Of a stretch of DNA of 64,000 nucleotides, positions 1-7,680 are shown in pieces (position 1 is the stretch's first letter; the number at the start of each line of letters is the position of its first letter). Both the position numbers and the translations under genes were made by a program. The stretch is from Actinomycetes bacterium (GTDB lineage: Bacteria > Actinomycetota > Acidimicrobiia > Acidimicrobiales > Palsa-688). Below the pieces are notes generated by a model, which ran no database searches, was not told the DNA's origin, and was given only the letters and a program-made list of their open reading frames with translations. Where the stretch lies: contig JAKBBA010000001.1 of NCBI GenBank assembly GCA_021808665.1, positions 1-64,000 of the forward strand, written 5' to 3'.

Positions 1-861
1 AGGGACCGCCATCTCGGTCTCGTCCCCGTATCCGAAGACCCACTTGGGGTCCGATCCTCGCTCGACAGACTCGCCTCCGCCATAGAAACCTACGTCGACT
101 TGGACGCTGTAGTCGCCATGGCACGAAGGGCCGAACCCTTAGAGGCTGGCCCTCTAGAAATCCCGAAGAGGATCGGACCTTCGCGCATCGCCGTAGCCGC
201 AGGACCGGCCTTCAGCTTCACCTACACCGACACCGTTGAAACCCTGCGCGCCGCTGGCGCCGAAGTGGTCAGCTTCGACCCCCTAGTAGACGAGACTCTT
301 CCCTACTCGAAGCCTTCCCTGGCGAAGAGGCAATCGTCGTCGCATCCCGCGGGCTGCGACGACGGCGAACTCGACGGTCTTTTGATAGGCGGAGGATTTC
401 CCGAGGTCTACGCTCCGGCCCTCTCCGCGAACCGACAACTCCTCGACGGGATCAAACGGGAGATCGCTGCGGGTCTTGTCACCTGGGCCGAGTGCGGCGG
501 ACTGCTCGTCTTGTGCGAGAGCCTCGACGGCCATCCTCTAGCAGGTGTCCTGCCTGCGCACGCTGAAATGACCAATACTTTGACCCTCGGATACCGCAGT
601 GCCGTCTCGACGACTCTATCGCCACTAGGCCCTGAGGGAACCGTCCTGCGCGGCCACGAGTTCCACTATTCACGCGTCTCACCGGCGGGCTCCGCTCTGG
701 CGATGAGGGCGAGGTTCGGCGAAGGCCACGATGGCTATGCCACCGAGACCCTTATCGCCACTTATCTGCACCACCATCCCGGCGGCAACACAGCTCCACT
801 CGAGTCCTTCGCAACCAGAGCTGCCATACGTAGGGCATCGCGTAGGGCAGGATTCCGCTAG
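1..861 (+). CDS. cobB: Cobyrinic acid a,c-diamide synthase, C-terminal part
   Basis: The gene enters from the left edge: the frame is open from base 1 and begins with RHLGLVPVSE, the loop that joins the ATPase half of CobB/CbiA to its glutaminase half. The rest is a type-1 glutamine amidotransferase domain with LIGGGFPEVY, the nucleophile cysteine in WAECGGLL, and YLHHHPGG near the end. The family amidates the a and c side chains of cobyrinate (or its cobalt form) using glutamine and ATP in the cytoplasm. The linker before the GGGFPE motif holds an extra Ser/Asp-rich stretch of about 20 residues. The stop lies 10 bases before the next gene, so this is probably an early gene of the operon. The N-terminal P-loop domain is outside the window, so the call rests on the glutaminase half and the neighbours. 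Confidence 0.9.
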   Translation, partial: RDRHLGLVPVSEDPLGVRSSLDRLASAIETYVDLDAVVAMARRAEPLEAGPLEIPKRIGPSRIAVAAGPAFSFTYTDTVETLRAAGAEVVSFDPLVDETLPYSKPSLAKRQSSSHPAGCDDGELDGLLIGGGFPEVYAPALSANRQLLDGIKREIAAGLVTWAECGGLLVLCESLDGHPLAGVLPAHAEMTNTLTLGYRSAVSTTLSPLGPEGTVLRGHEFHYSRVSPAGSALAMRARFGEGHDGYATETLIATYLHHHPGGNTAPLESFATRAAIRRASRRAGFR

Positions 862-871
862 TCTCAAAGGT

Positions 872-1822
872 GTGCGCAAGAGCAGTATCTACCTGCCCGA
901 GGAAACCAAGTCTGCTCTGAGACGACAAGCCAAGCGGGCAGGACTGTCCGAGGCCCAACTGATACGCGGGGCCCTCGAAAGAGCCTTGTCGCAACCCTCG
1001 CCGCAGCCAGCAGAATCGGGAAGGACACGCGACGTTCGGGCCTCCCGAATGGACAACAGGCCGGTACCAGGGCGCCTCGTTGGCGTGGGCGTCGGCCCTG
1101 GTGAGCCGGACCTGATAACCGTCAGAGCCGTCGAAGCTCTGAGGCGCGCGGACGTCGTCGTCGCCCCGAGCAGCGCCCCCGACGCCGTAGGACGCGCCGA
1201 GGCAATCGTGCGTGAGGTTGCGCCTGAGGTCGCCGTCGTGAGGGTGGCTTTCGACATGGCCCCTTCCAGGCAAGCCAGGGACCGATCCGTCGACAAGGCG
1301 GCCAGTGTCGTATCCGGATTCTGCGAAGCGGGCAACGAGGTGGCCTGGATCACTCTCGGCGACCCGCTGGTCTACTCGACCTTCCCCTCTGTGGCCCAAG
1401 CGGTAAGGCGCCTGAGGCCTTCAACCGTCGTGTGCCAGGTGCCTGGGATCATGGCATTCCAGGCGCTGGCGGCGCGGACGTCTACGGTCGTCGCTGACGA
1501 ACGCACGAGGGTGACCATCCGAACTGCCCTCGACGGCGAGGACCTCGGACCCGACATGGAGGACGGGGACACGACACTCGTCGTCTACAAAGGTGGCCGC
1601 CGCCTTCCCGAGGTTGCCGACGTAGCTTCAATCCTCGGCCGAGACCGTGGTGCTGTCGCAGGAGAGCTATTGGGAATGCAGGGAGAGCGCGTCGGAGCGT
1701 TGGCAGACATTGCCGCTCGGGGTCCGGCCTCTTACCTTGCCACGGTGATCCTTCCTTTCACTCGTCTCAGTGCTGCCACCACCGAGGAGGGCGCTCATCA
1801 CGACCGTTGGGAGATGGGATGA
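872..1822 (+). CDS. cobI: Precorrin-2 C20-methyltransferase with N-terminal ribbon-helix-helix segment
   Basis: From about residue 65 this is a CobI/CbiL tetrapyrrole methylase: VGVGVGPGEPDLIT at the SAM-binding start, LGDPLVYSTF and VPGIMAFQALAA. It methylates C-20 of precorrin-2 or cobalt-precorrin-2. Residues 1-39 (RKSSIYLPEETKSALRRQ, then AGLSEAQLIRGALERAL) read as a CopG/Arc-type ribbon-helix-helix DNA-binding unit: a beta strand and two helices. The two parts share one frame, joined by a polar linker. The chosen GTG at 872 begins the RHH strand, though no proper Shine-Dalgarno lies before it; coupling to the cobB stop at 861 is likely. An ATG at 1049 would give a normal-length CobI without RHH, but it too lacks a ribosome-binding site. 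The 3' end overlaps cobM by ATGA. Confidence 0.88.
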   Translation: MRKSSIYLPEETKSALRRQAKRAGLSEAQLIRGALERALSQPSPQPAESGRTRDVRASRMDNRPVPGRLVGVGVGPGEPDLITVRAVEALRRADVVVAPSSAPDAVGRAEAIVREVAPEVAVVRVAFDMAPSRQARDRSVDKAASVVSGFCEAGNEVAWITLGDPLVYSTFPSVAQAVRRLRPSTVVCQVPGIMAFQALAARTSTVVADERTRVTIRTALDGEDLGPDMEDGDTTLVVYKGGRRLPEVADVASILGRDRGAVAGELLGMQGERVGALADIAARGPASYLATVILPFTRLSAATTEEGAHHDRWEMG

Positions 1823-2628
1823 TCTCCTTCGTCGGCGCCGGTCCAGGCGCCGCCGATCTCGTGACGCTGCGGGGCGCACAGCGCCTCGCAGCCGCCGACG
1901 TCGTCGTGTGGGCGTCGTCATTGGTTCCCAAGGCTCTGCTGGACCACTGCAAGTCCGCTGCGACGGTGTATGACTCTTCGGTGATGACGCTGGAAGACGT
2001 ACTCGCCGTCTATGAGTCTAATCCCGAGCCTATCGCCGTAGTTCGTCTTCACTCGGGTGACACCTCCATCTACTCGTCCATCGGTGAGCAGATCGACTGG
2101 TGCAAAGCCAACGGTCGACCGTGGGAGATCGTCCCCGGAGTGACGTCGCTCGCCGCGGCCGCCGCTGTGCTCGGCCGGGAGTTGACACAACCTGGTGTAG
2201 CCCAGAGTGTGGTTATCACACGACTTGCCGGTCGCACCGCCAAGTCGATGCCAGCCGGCGAGGGACCCGCCGCCTTCGCTCCACACGCCACCACGCTCGC
2301 CGTCTTCTTGTCAGCAGCCCGCCCAGAAGAGTTGCAAGACGAGCTTCTATGCGCGGGGTCCGGCTACACAGCATCGACACCCGCCGCAGTGGTCGAACGC
2401 GCCACATGGCCTGACGAGCGGGTCATATCCACGACGGTGGGCGAGCTGGCCGACGCCATACGCTCCACCGGCTCCACATTGACCGTCTTGGTCCTCGTCG
2501 GCGAAGCGCTTAGAGAATCGCCCGTAGCTCTGCGATCACACCTATACACTCCGAGCTTCACCACCGCCTACCGCCTGCGATCCGCCCCTGGGACCACGTC
2601 GGGCAGACCCTCCGCGAACCGGCGTTGA
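1819..2628 (+). CDS. cobM: Precorrin-4 / cobalt-precorrin-4 C11-methyltransferase
   Basis: This is a 269-residue tetrapyrrole methylase of the CobM/CbiF group. It has ISFVGAGPGAADLVTLRGA at the N-terminus, LHSGDTSIYSSIGEQ for the conserved G-D-x-x-I-Y motif, IVPGVTSLAAAAA, and SHLYTPSFTTAYR at the C-terminus. It adds the C-11 methyl group in corrin synthesis. The ATG at 1819 overlaps the cobI stop as ATGA, and GGGAG five bases upstream is a good ribosome-binding site, so it is preferred over an in-frame TTG at 1807. The length and motifs are normal for the family. Confidence 0.93.
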   Translation: MISFVGAGPGAADLVTLRGAQRLAAADVVVWASSLVPKALLDHCKSAATVYDSSVMTLEDVLAVYESNPEPIAVVRLHSGDTSIYSSIGEQIDWCKANGRPWEIVPGVTSLAAAAAVLGRELTQPGVAQSVVITRLAGRTAKSMPAGEGPAAFAPHATTLAVFLSAARPEELQDELLCAGSGYTASTPAAVVERATWPDERVISTTVGELADAIRSTGSTLTVLVLVGEALRESPVALRSHLYTPSFTTAYRLRSAPGTTSGRPSANRR

Positions 2629-3788
2629 CCTCCTACGACAGCGATACTCCCCAAGCACACGCCGGCGTCGAACCCCACGAGCCGCCGATGGCCCCGGAAG
2701 TCAGAGCCGCGAAAGGTCTGCGCACCGGTTGGACAACAGGCACGTGCGCCTCAGCGGCAGCGAAGGCCGCTGCGATCGGACTTGCGACAGGCGAGGTGCC
2801 TCCTCAGGTAGAGATCGCCCTGCCGGACCGGCGGCGCGTGACTTTCCAGGTGCTGTCCCCTGACCCGTCGGACCCGACCGTCGCGGCTGTAGTCAAAGAC
2901 GCCGGCGATGACCCCGACGTGACAGACGGAGCTGTCATCACAGTACGAGCCAGCCGGTTAGGATCCGATAGCAAATCAGATGATTCGGTGGAGATACTCG
3001 CAGGACCGGGAGTAGGGACTGTTACTTTGCCAGGCCTCGGGCTCGAAATCGGCTCGCCAGCTGTGAACGCGGTGCCGGCGCGGATGATTCGCCAAGCCGT
3101 CCGCGAAGTGACTCCAATGCCATTGTCTTTGACAGTGTCAGTGCCCGGAGGAGAGGCGATGGCGGCACGCACTTCGAACGCGCGACTCGGGATAGTAGGC
3201 GGCATCTCCATCCTCGGCACGACAGGTATAGTGAGGCCCTTCTCGACGGCTGCGTGGCGGGCCAGCGTCGTCCAGCAGGTGCAGGTAGCCGCTGCGCAAG
3301 GGAGCACCGAAGTGGTCCTCTCCACCGGAGGACGCACCGACGCCGCCGCCCAGCGCCTCTATCCGCAGCTTTCCCAGGTCTGCTTCGTCGAGGTCGGCGA
3401 CTTCACAGGCATAGCTCTGCGCAAGGCCGCATCGCTTGGCATCGTTTCCGTGACGTTCGTCGGGATGGCCGGTAAGATCGCCAAGCTAGCCGCTGGGGTT
3501 ATGATGACCCATTACCGGCGTTCGAAAGTGGACTCAGCGCTGCTCGCCGAAATTGCGCAAGCTTGCGGCGCTCCTCGGCGTGTCATTGAAGCCGCCACCG
3601 CCACCGCCACCGCCCGGCATTTCGCCGAGACCTGCCTACAAGTCGGCGCAATCACCGTCCTCGAAGAGCTCTGTGTTCGCGCGGCGCGAAACTGCGCAGT
3701 GCACATGTCGGCATCATCAGGTACCACTCCTAAAGTCAGTGTCGTCATGGTCGACTTCGAAGGGGTGGAGGTCATAGCCCGTGCATGA
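2625..3788 (+). CDS. cbiD: Cobalt-precorrin-5B C1-methyltransferase
   Basis: CbiD is unrelated in fold to the other corrin methylases. The diagnostic N-terminal motif LRTGWTTGTCASAAAKAA is present, followed by GPGVGTVTLPGLGL and a C-terminal segment with VGMAGKIAKLAAGVMMTHY. The enzyme methylates C-1 of cobalt-precorrin-5B and marks the cobalt-early (anaerobic) route. The TTG start at 2625 overlaps the cobM stop (TTGA), as at neighbouring junctions; an ATG at 2688 would trim about 21 poorly conserved residues and is an alternative. The stop lies inside the start region of the next gene. Confidence 0.93.
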   Translation: MTSYDSDTPQAHAGVEPHEPPMAPEVRAAKGLRTGWTTGTCASAAAKAAAIGLATGEVPPQVEIALPDRRRVTFQVLSPDPSDPTVAAVVKDAGDDPDVTDGAVITVRASRLGSDSKSDDSVEILAGPGVGTVTLPGLGLEIGSPAVNAVPARMIRQAVREVTPMPLSLTVSVPGGEAMAARTSNARLGIVGGISILGTTGIVRPFSTAAWRASVVQQVQVAAAQGSTEVVLSTGGRTDAAAQRLYPQLSQVCFVEVGDFTGIALRKAASLGIVSVTFVGMAGKIAKLAAGVMMTHYRRSKVDSALLAEIAQACGAPRRVIEAATATATARHFAETCLQVGAITVLEELCVRAARNCAVHMSASSGTTPKVSVVMVDFEGVEVIARA

Positions 3789-5016
3789 CGGCACCCGACA
3801 TAGCGGAACTGGAATGGTGCACCTCGTGGGACTTCTGGGCGGAGAAAGCTTCGCCGCCCCTTCTCGTGAAGCGTTGAGGACCGCCACCGTGATAACCGGT
3901 TCTGCCTCGAATCTGAAGTCGGTGGTACATCCTCGTGGCGCAAGGGTGGTTGCATTGGAAGCGAACCTGGCCGGCATGCTCGAAAGCTTGGCGCGCGAAG
4001 CCACTAACGGCGAACAGGTCTGCGTCTTATGCAGCGGCGACCCCGGCTTCTTCGGTCTTGCCCGGCTCGCAACCCGTCTGGTACCGCCAGAGCTTTTGAG
4101 AGTGCACCCCGCTCCGTCTTCGGTGTCGGTGGCCTTCGCCCGAGCGGGCACGAACTGGGAGGACGCCGTCGTGATTTCCGCTCACGGCCGTCCCGGCGGA
4201 ACGCAAAGCGCCGCAGAGGCGATACTGCGTCATCCGAAGGTAGCGGCGCTTTGCGGACCTAGTTCGCCACCTCAGCTGATCGGACGTCTCGCCCTGAAGG
4301 CTGGGGCGGGCTTCAGGGATGTGCTCGTTGGAACGTCGCTTTGCGAAAAGGGCGAGAAGATATGGCGAGGGGACCTAGAAGGCCTCGCCAGAGGTGACTT
4401 TGACCCCGCCTCGGTCGTGGTTGCTACCGTCAGCACACCGGCAAGTTCGAGGCCGAATCTGAGATGGGGTCGCCCTGAGGAGGAGTTCGCCCACCTAAGA
4501 GGCATGGTCACCAAGGCGGAGGTCCGGGCGATCGCAATTTCTAAGCTCGAGCTTCCCGCCGCTGGCGTGATGTGGGATGTCGGGGCCGGGTCCGGCTCGG
4601 TGTCTGTAGAAGCCACCGCCATCGCCCCCGGCCTTTGCGTGTACTCCCTCGAAAGGGACCCGTCTCAACTAGAGGTTCTGCGCTCCAACACAGCAGGGAC
4701 CCAGGTCAAAGTGGTCGAGGGTGAAGCCCCGAAAGCCTTCGATGCTCTCGCCGACCCCGACAGGGTTTTCGTTGGAGGCGGCGGAATTTCGGTGCTCGAC
4801 TCGGCGCTTGCAAGGCTGCGCCCCGGAGGAAGAATGGTCGCCGTGTACGCATCGATGAGTCGCGCCGTCGAAGGAGCTAAAAGACTCGGGGCCATGGTCC
4901 AGGTCTCCGTCAGCCGCGCCGTGCCGATCGGCGAAGAGGGATCTCTTCGCTTGAAATCCGAAAACCCCGTATTCGTCTGCTGGGGCCCGGGTAGCGAACC
5001 TGGACGGGACAGATGA
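3781..5016 (+). CDS. cobL: Precorrin-6Y C5,15-methyltransferase (decarboxylating), CbiE-CbiT fusion
   Basis: Two domains are visible. The N-terminal half is CbiE-like tetrapyrrole methylase, with LCSGDPGFFGLARLATRL, HPAPSSVSVAFARAG and VISAHGRPGG. The C-terminal half from about residue 235 is CbiT-like, a Rossmann methyltransferase with WDVGAGSGSVSVEA and YSLERDP. Together they methylate C-5 and C-15 and decarboxylate the C-12 acetate of precorrin-6Y/7. At 411 residues it matches the fused CobL form. GTG 3781 overlaps cbiD by 8 bases; ATG 3814 just before VHLVGLLGG is an equally plausible start. The 3' end overlaps the next gene as ATGA. Confidence 0.92.
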   Translation: MHDGTRHSGTGMVHLVGLLGGESFAAPSREALRTATVITGSASNLKSVVHPRGARVVALEANLAGMLESLAREATNGEQVCVLCSGDPGFFGLARLATRLVPPELLRVHPAPSSVSVAFARAGTNWEDAVVISAHGRPGGTQSAAEAILRHPKVAALCGPSSPPQLIGRLALKAGAGFRDVLVGTSLCEKGEKIWRGDLEGLARGDFDPASVVVATVSTPASSRPNLRWGRPEEEFAHLRGMVTKAEVRAIAISKLELPAAGVMWDVGAGSGSVSVEATAIAPGLCVYSLERDPSQLEVLRSNTAGTQVKVVEGEAPKAFDALADPDRVFVGGGGISVLDSALARLRPGGRMVAVYASMSRAVEGAKRLGAMVQVSVSRAVPIGEEGSLRLKSENPVFVCWGPGSEPGRDR

Positions 5017-6854
5017 GCGGAGCCGGGAGCCAGCCGCGCTTCGTATCTGTGTCGATTACCGACAGGGGTGCTGCGTTGGCGGCCAAGCTCCCCTACGAGC
5101 ACCGCCACGGAAGGCTAATGGACACCGTACGCGAGGAGTGGGAGCGCAGCGACGGCCTTATCGTCTTCGCTGCAGCCGCCGTAGTCGTCCGGGCAATGGC
5201 AGGGTTGCTCGGCGACAAGAACCGCGACCCGGCCGTGGTGTCCGTCGACGAAGCGGGTCAGCACGCGGTAGTGCTCGCCGGCGGCCACCGACGTAACGCC
5301 AACGACCTTGCGCGCCAGGTTGCGGCGCTGACGGGCGCTACACCAGTAATCTCGACCGCCACCGATCTTGCGGGTCTACCCGCCGTCGACGCTCTCGAAG
5401 GTTTCACCGCTCGAGGAGACGTAGCCGGGCTTGCGCGGAAGTGGCTGGACGGCGACTCTCCAACCCTGAACGTCGACGATTCCCTTGAGTCATGGCCGCT
5501 TCCGTTACGCCTAGCCGGCCTTGCAAGAACCGATACCGCTGAGCAGAGCCAAGTGGGCCACTCGCCGAAGCTCAGAGTAACCGACAGCACCGCTGAGACC
5601 CTTCCCGGCGAGGTCGTGTTAATCCCTCGGTGCCTGGTGGTCGGCGTCGGAGCTAGCAAGGGCGCGTCGACTGAGGGCCTATACGAGGCTGTCTGCCAGG
5701 TTCTGGGGTCCGCTGGCTTGGACGCGTCCGCCGTGGCTGACGTCGCCACCCTGGACGCCAAGGCGAACGAACCAGCAATCGTGGAGCTGGCGGAGCGCCT
5801 TGGAGTGGGGATCGTTGCACTCGACGCGCTCGTGCTCGCCTCTGTCGAAGTGCCCAACCCGAGCGAGATCGTCAGGCACGCCGTGGGCACACCCTCAGTA
5901 GCCGAGGCGGCGGCTGTCGTCGCCGCTGGCCCTGGGTCCCGTCTAGTGTCGATGAAGACCGTCAGCGCCACCCGTGACTCCACGGTCGCTGTCGCGCGGA
6001 GGCCATACCCGACCGGGTCGCTTCATGTCGTCGGTCTCGGCCCTGGCAATCCTGCCATGAGAACCTTCCAGGCTGCTGCCGCTGTCAGGCATGCCGAGGT
6101 TGTCGTCGGATACAGCGGCTACATAGACAGTGCCCGAGACCTGCTTTCAAACTCCCAGGAAGTCGTCGCATACCCTATAGGCGCCGAGGTCGACCGCGTA
6201 CGCCACGCGTTGGAACTTGCGGCGCAGGGCCGCAGAGTGGCCCTCGTCTGCTCAGGTGATCCCGGGATCTACGCTTTGGCTTCGCTTACCTTCGAAGTCG
6301 CCGAGGAGATCTCGGCGATCAGCACCCCGCTTGAGTCTGGGCCGCAAAAGTCCGAGACACGAGAGGCCGGGCCGTTTGAAACTGGGTGGCGACCGGGAGC
6401 TCGCCCCAAGAGGAGCCCGAAGTTGACGCCCGCGGTACGCGTCGTACCGGGAGTCACGGCGGCGTTGAGCGCAGCGGCACTTCTCGGTGCGCCCCTCGGG
6501 CACGACCACGCCACGATATCACTGTCAGATCTTCTCACCCCGTGGGAACACATCGAACGGCGGGTCGCCGCAGCCGCCGAAGGGGACTTTGTCGTCTCGT
6601 TCTACAACCCGCGCTCTGAGCGACGGTCCACCCAACTCCCGGCGGCTTTGCAGATCCTGTCCCGACACAGACCTCCTGCTACACCGGCTGCGGTCGTGAC
6701 GGATGCCGGACGCCCCACCCAGATGATCATCCGGACTGTACTCGGAGATCTCGACCCCCGGACGGTAGGGATGTTCTCGCTTGTCGTGGTCGGGTCCACG
6801 ACAAGCCGCTGGATCGGAGACAGCATGGTGACGCCGAGGGGTTACAGGCCGTGA
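5013..6854 (+). CDS. cobJ: CbiG-CobJ fusion: cobalt-precorrin-5A hydrolase and precorrin-3B C17-methyltransferase
   Basis: Residues about 1-330 match CbiG: an N-terminal region with LIVFAAAAVVVRAMAGLL and LAGGHRRNANDLA, and the C-terminal CbiG core RCLVVGVGASKGASTEGL. CbiG opens the ring-A lactone of cobalt-precorrin-5A and releases acetaldehyde. From about residue 338 (LHVVGLGPGNPAMRT) it is CobJ/CbiH, with VCSGDPGIYALASL, VVPGVTAALSAAALLGAPLGHD, ISLSDLLTPWEHI and SFYNPRSERR; this domain contracts the ring and methylates C-17. CbiG-CobJ fusions occur in other bacteria. The CobJ half is interrupted by about 40 polar residues at 6309-6430. The gene overlaps both neighbours (ATGA and GTGA). Confidence 0.93.
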   Translation: MSGAGSQPRFVSVSITDRGAALAAKLPYEHRHGRLMDTVREEWERSDGLIVFAAAAVVVRAMAGLLGDKNRDPAVVSVDEAGQHAVVLAGGHRRNANDLARQVAALTGATPVISTATDLAGLPAVDALEGFTARGDVAGLARKWLDGDSPTLNVDDSLESWPLPLRLAGLARTDTAEQSQVGHSPKLRVTDSTAETLPGEVVLIPRCLVVGVGASKGASTEGLYEAVCQVLGSAGLDASAVADVATLDAKANEPAIVELAERLGVGIVALDALVLASVEVPNPSEIVRHAVGTPSVAEAAAVVAAGPGSRLVSMKTVSATRDSTVAVARRPYPTGSLHVVGLGPGNPAMRTFQAAAAVRHAEVVVGYSGYIDSARDLLSNSQEVVAYPIGAEVDRVRHALELAAQGRRVALVCSGDPGIYALASLTFEVAEEISAISTPLESGPQKSETREAGPFETGWRPGARPKRSPKLTPAVRVVPGVTAALSAAALLGAPLGHDHATISLSDLLTPWEHIERRVAAAAEGDFVVSFYNPRSERRSTQLPAALQILSRHRPPATPAAVVTDAGRPTQMIIRTVLGDLDPRTVGMFSLVVVGSTTSRWIGDSMVTPRGYRP

Positions 6855-7048
6855 CCGTGCGCATCAACGCCTATTGCAGCGGCTGCGGTTCCTGCGTCGC
6901 CACCTGTCCCACGGGGGCGATCGCCGCCCTGGCGGGGGGCCTGGGCGTGACGGACGGGGTCTGCAACGACTGCCTCTCCTGCGTCGAGGTATGCCCCGCC
7001 GACGCAATAAGGAGTTTCGACGCTGAGATTCTGGCGGTCTCCACGTGA
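6851..7048 (+). CDS. Small 2x[4Fe-4S] ferredoxin in the cobalamin operon
   Basis: A 65-residue protein with two complete 4Fe-4S motifs: CSGCGSCVATCP at residues 8-19 and CNDCLSCVEVCP further on, each followed by the usual ADAI/TGAI. This is the bacterial 8Fe ferredoxin pattern. The GTG start overlaps the cbiG/cobJ stop (GTGA) and its own stop overlaps cobH (GTGA), so it is embedded in the operon and translated with it. Its partner is not shown by the sequence. Electron supply to a corrin reductase or to a reduction of the cobalt ion is inferred from position only. The protein is complete, not a fragment of a larger enzyme. Confidence 0.85.
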   Translation: MTVRINAYCSGCGSCVATCPTGAIAALAGGLGVTDGVCNDCLSCVEVCPADAIRSFDAEILAVST

Positions 7049-7680
7049 GCTCACAGTCGACACCGATCCATCCGATCGAGATCGAGTCCTACTTGATCAT
7101 GGCGTCGCGTGTCGACCTGTCATCGTGGTCAGAGCCTGCCAGGTCAGTGGTCGCCCGCATGGTGCACGCCACAGCCGACGAGAGCTTCGCCTCGTCGGCT
7201 CTGATCGGATCACGGTCTGTCCAACGGGCGATTAAGGCGATCCGATCCTCGGCGCCCGTGGTGTGCGACTCCCGGATGGTCGTAGCGGGCGTACCCGCTC
7301 TCGGCGCTACCAACACGGTCGTGTGCGCCCTTGATCTGATCGACGGCGTGAAGGCCCCTGCCGAGATGTCAGCCTCCGGGGAGACCCGGTCCGCCGCAGC
7401 AATACGCGAAGCGGCCCATCTATACACCCAGGGAGCCCTGTGGGTGATCGGTAACGCTCCGAGCGCTCTGGTGATGCTGCTGGATCTCCACGAGGCTGGC
7501 CTGCTCGAACCCGAGGCGGTGATCGGCGTCCCTGTCGGCTACGTCGGCGCCGAGCAAGCCAAGCGGCGATTGTGGGGGTCCTCTCTGGCCGAGGTTTCGA
7601 TCACCAACTCGGGTGAACGGGGCGGCAGCCCCGTCGCTGCAGCAGCACTGAACGCCGTCCAGCGCCTAGCTGCTAGCTGA
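7045..7680 (+). CDS. cobH: Precorrin-8X / cobalt-precorrin-8 methylmutase
   Basis: A CobH/CbiC family protein of 211 residues. It moves the methyl group from C-11 to C-12 to give hydrogenobyrinate or cobyrinate. Visible motifs are IHPIEIESYLIM near the N-terminus, with the histidine that acts as general acid in this family, VCDSRMVVAGV in the middle, IGVPVGYVGAEQAKRRL, and a Gly/Ala-rich end GGSPVAAAALNAV. The GTG at 7045 overlaps the ferredoxin stop (GTGA). It is the last gene of the operon in the window; its 3' end overlaps the convergent rluD by 8 bases. Confidence 0.92.
   Translation: MSSQSTPIHPIEIESYLIMASRVDLSSWSEPARSVVARMVHATADESFASSALIGSRSVQRAIKAIRSSAPVVCDSRMVVAGVPALGATNTVVCALDLIDGVKAPAEMSASGETRSAAAIREAAHLYTQGALWVIGNAPSALVMLLDLHEAGLLEPEAVIGVPVGYVGAEQAKRRLWGSSLAEVSITNSGERGGSPVAAAALNAVQRLAAS

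Noticed and set aside
731..871. Upstream extension of cobI from ATG 731
   Set aside because: It lies inside cobB in another frame and its composition is unlike any protein domain; GTG 872 starts directly at the RHH strand.
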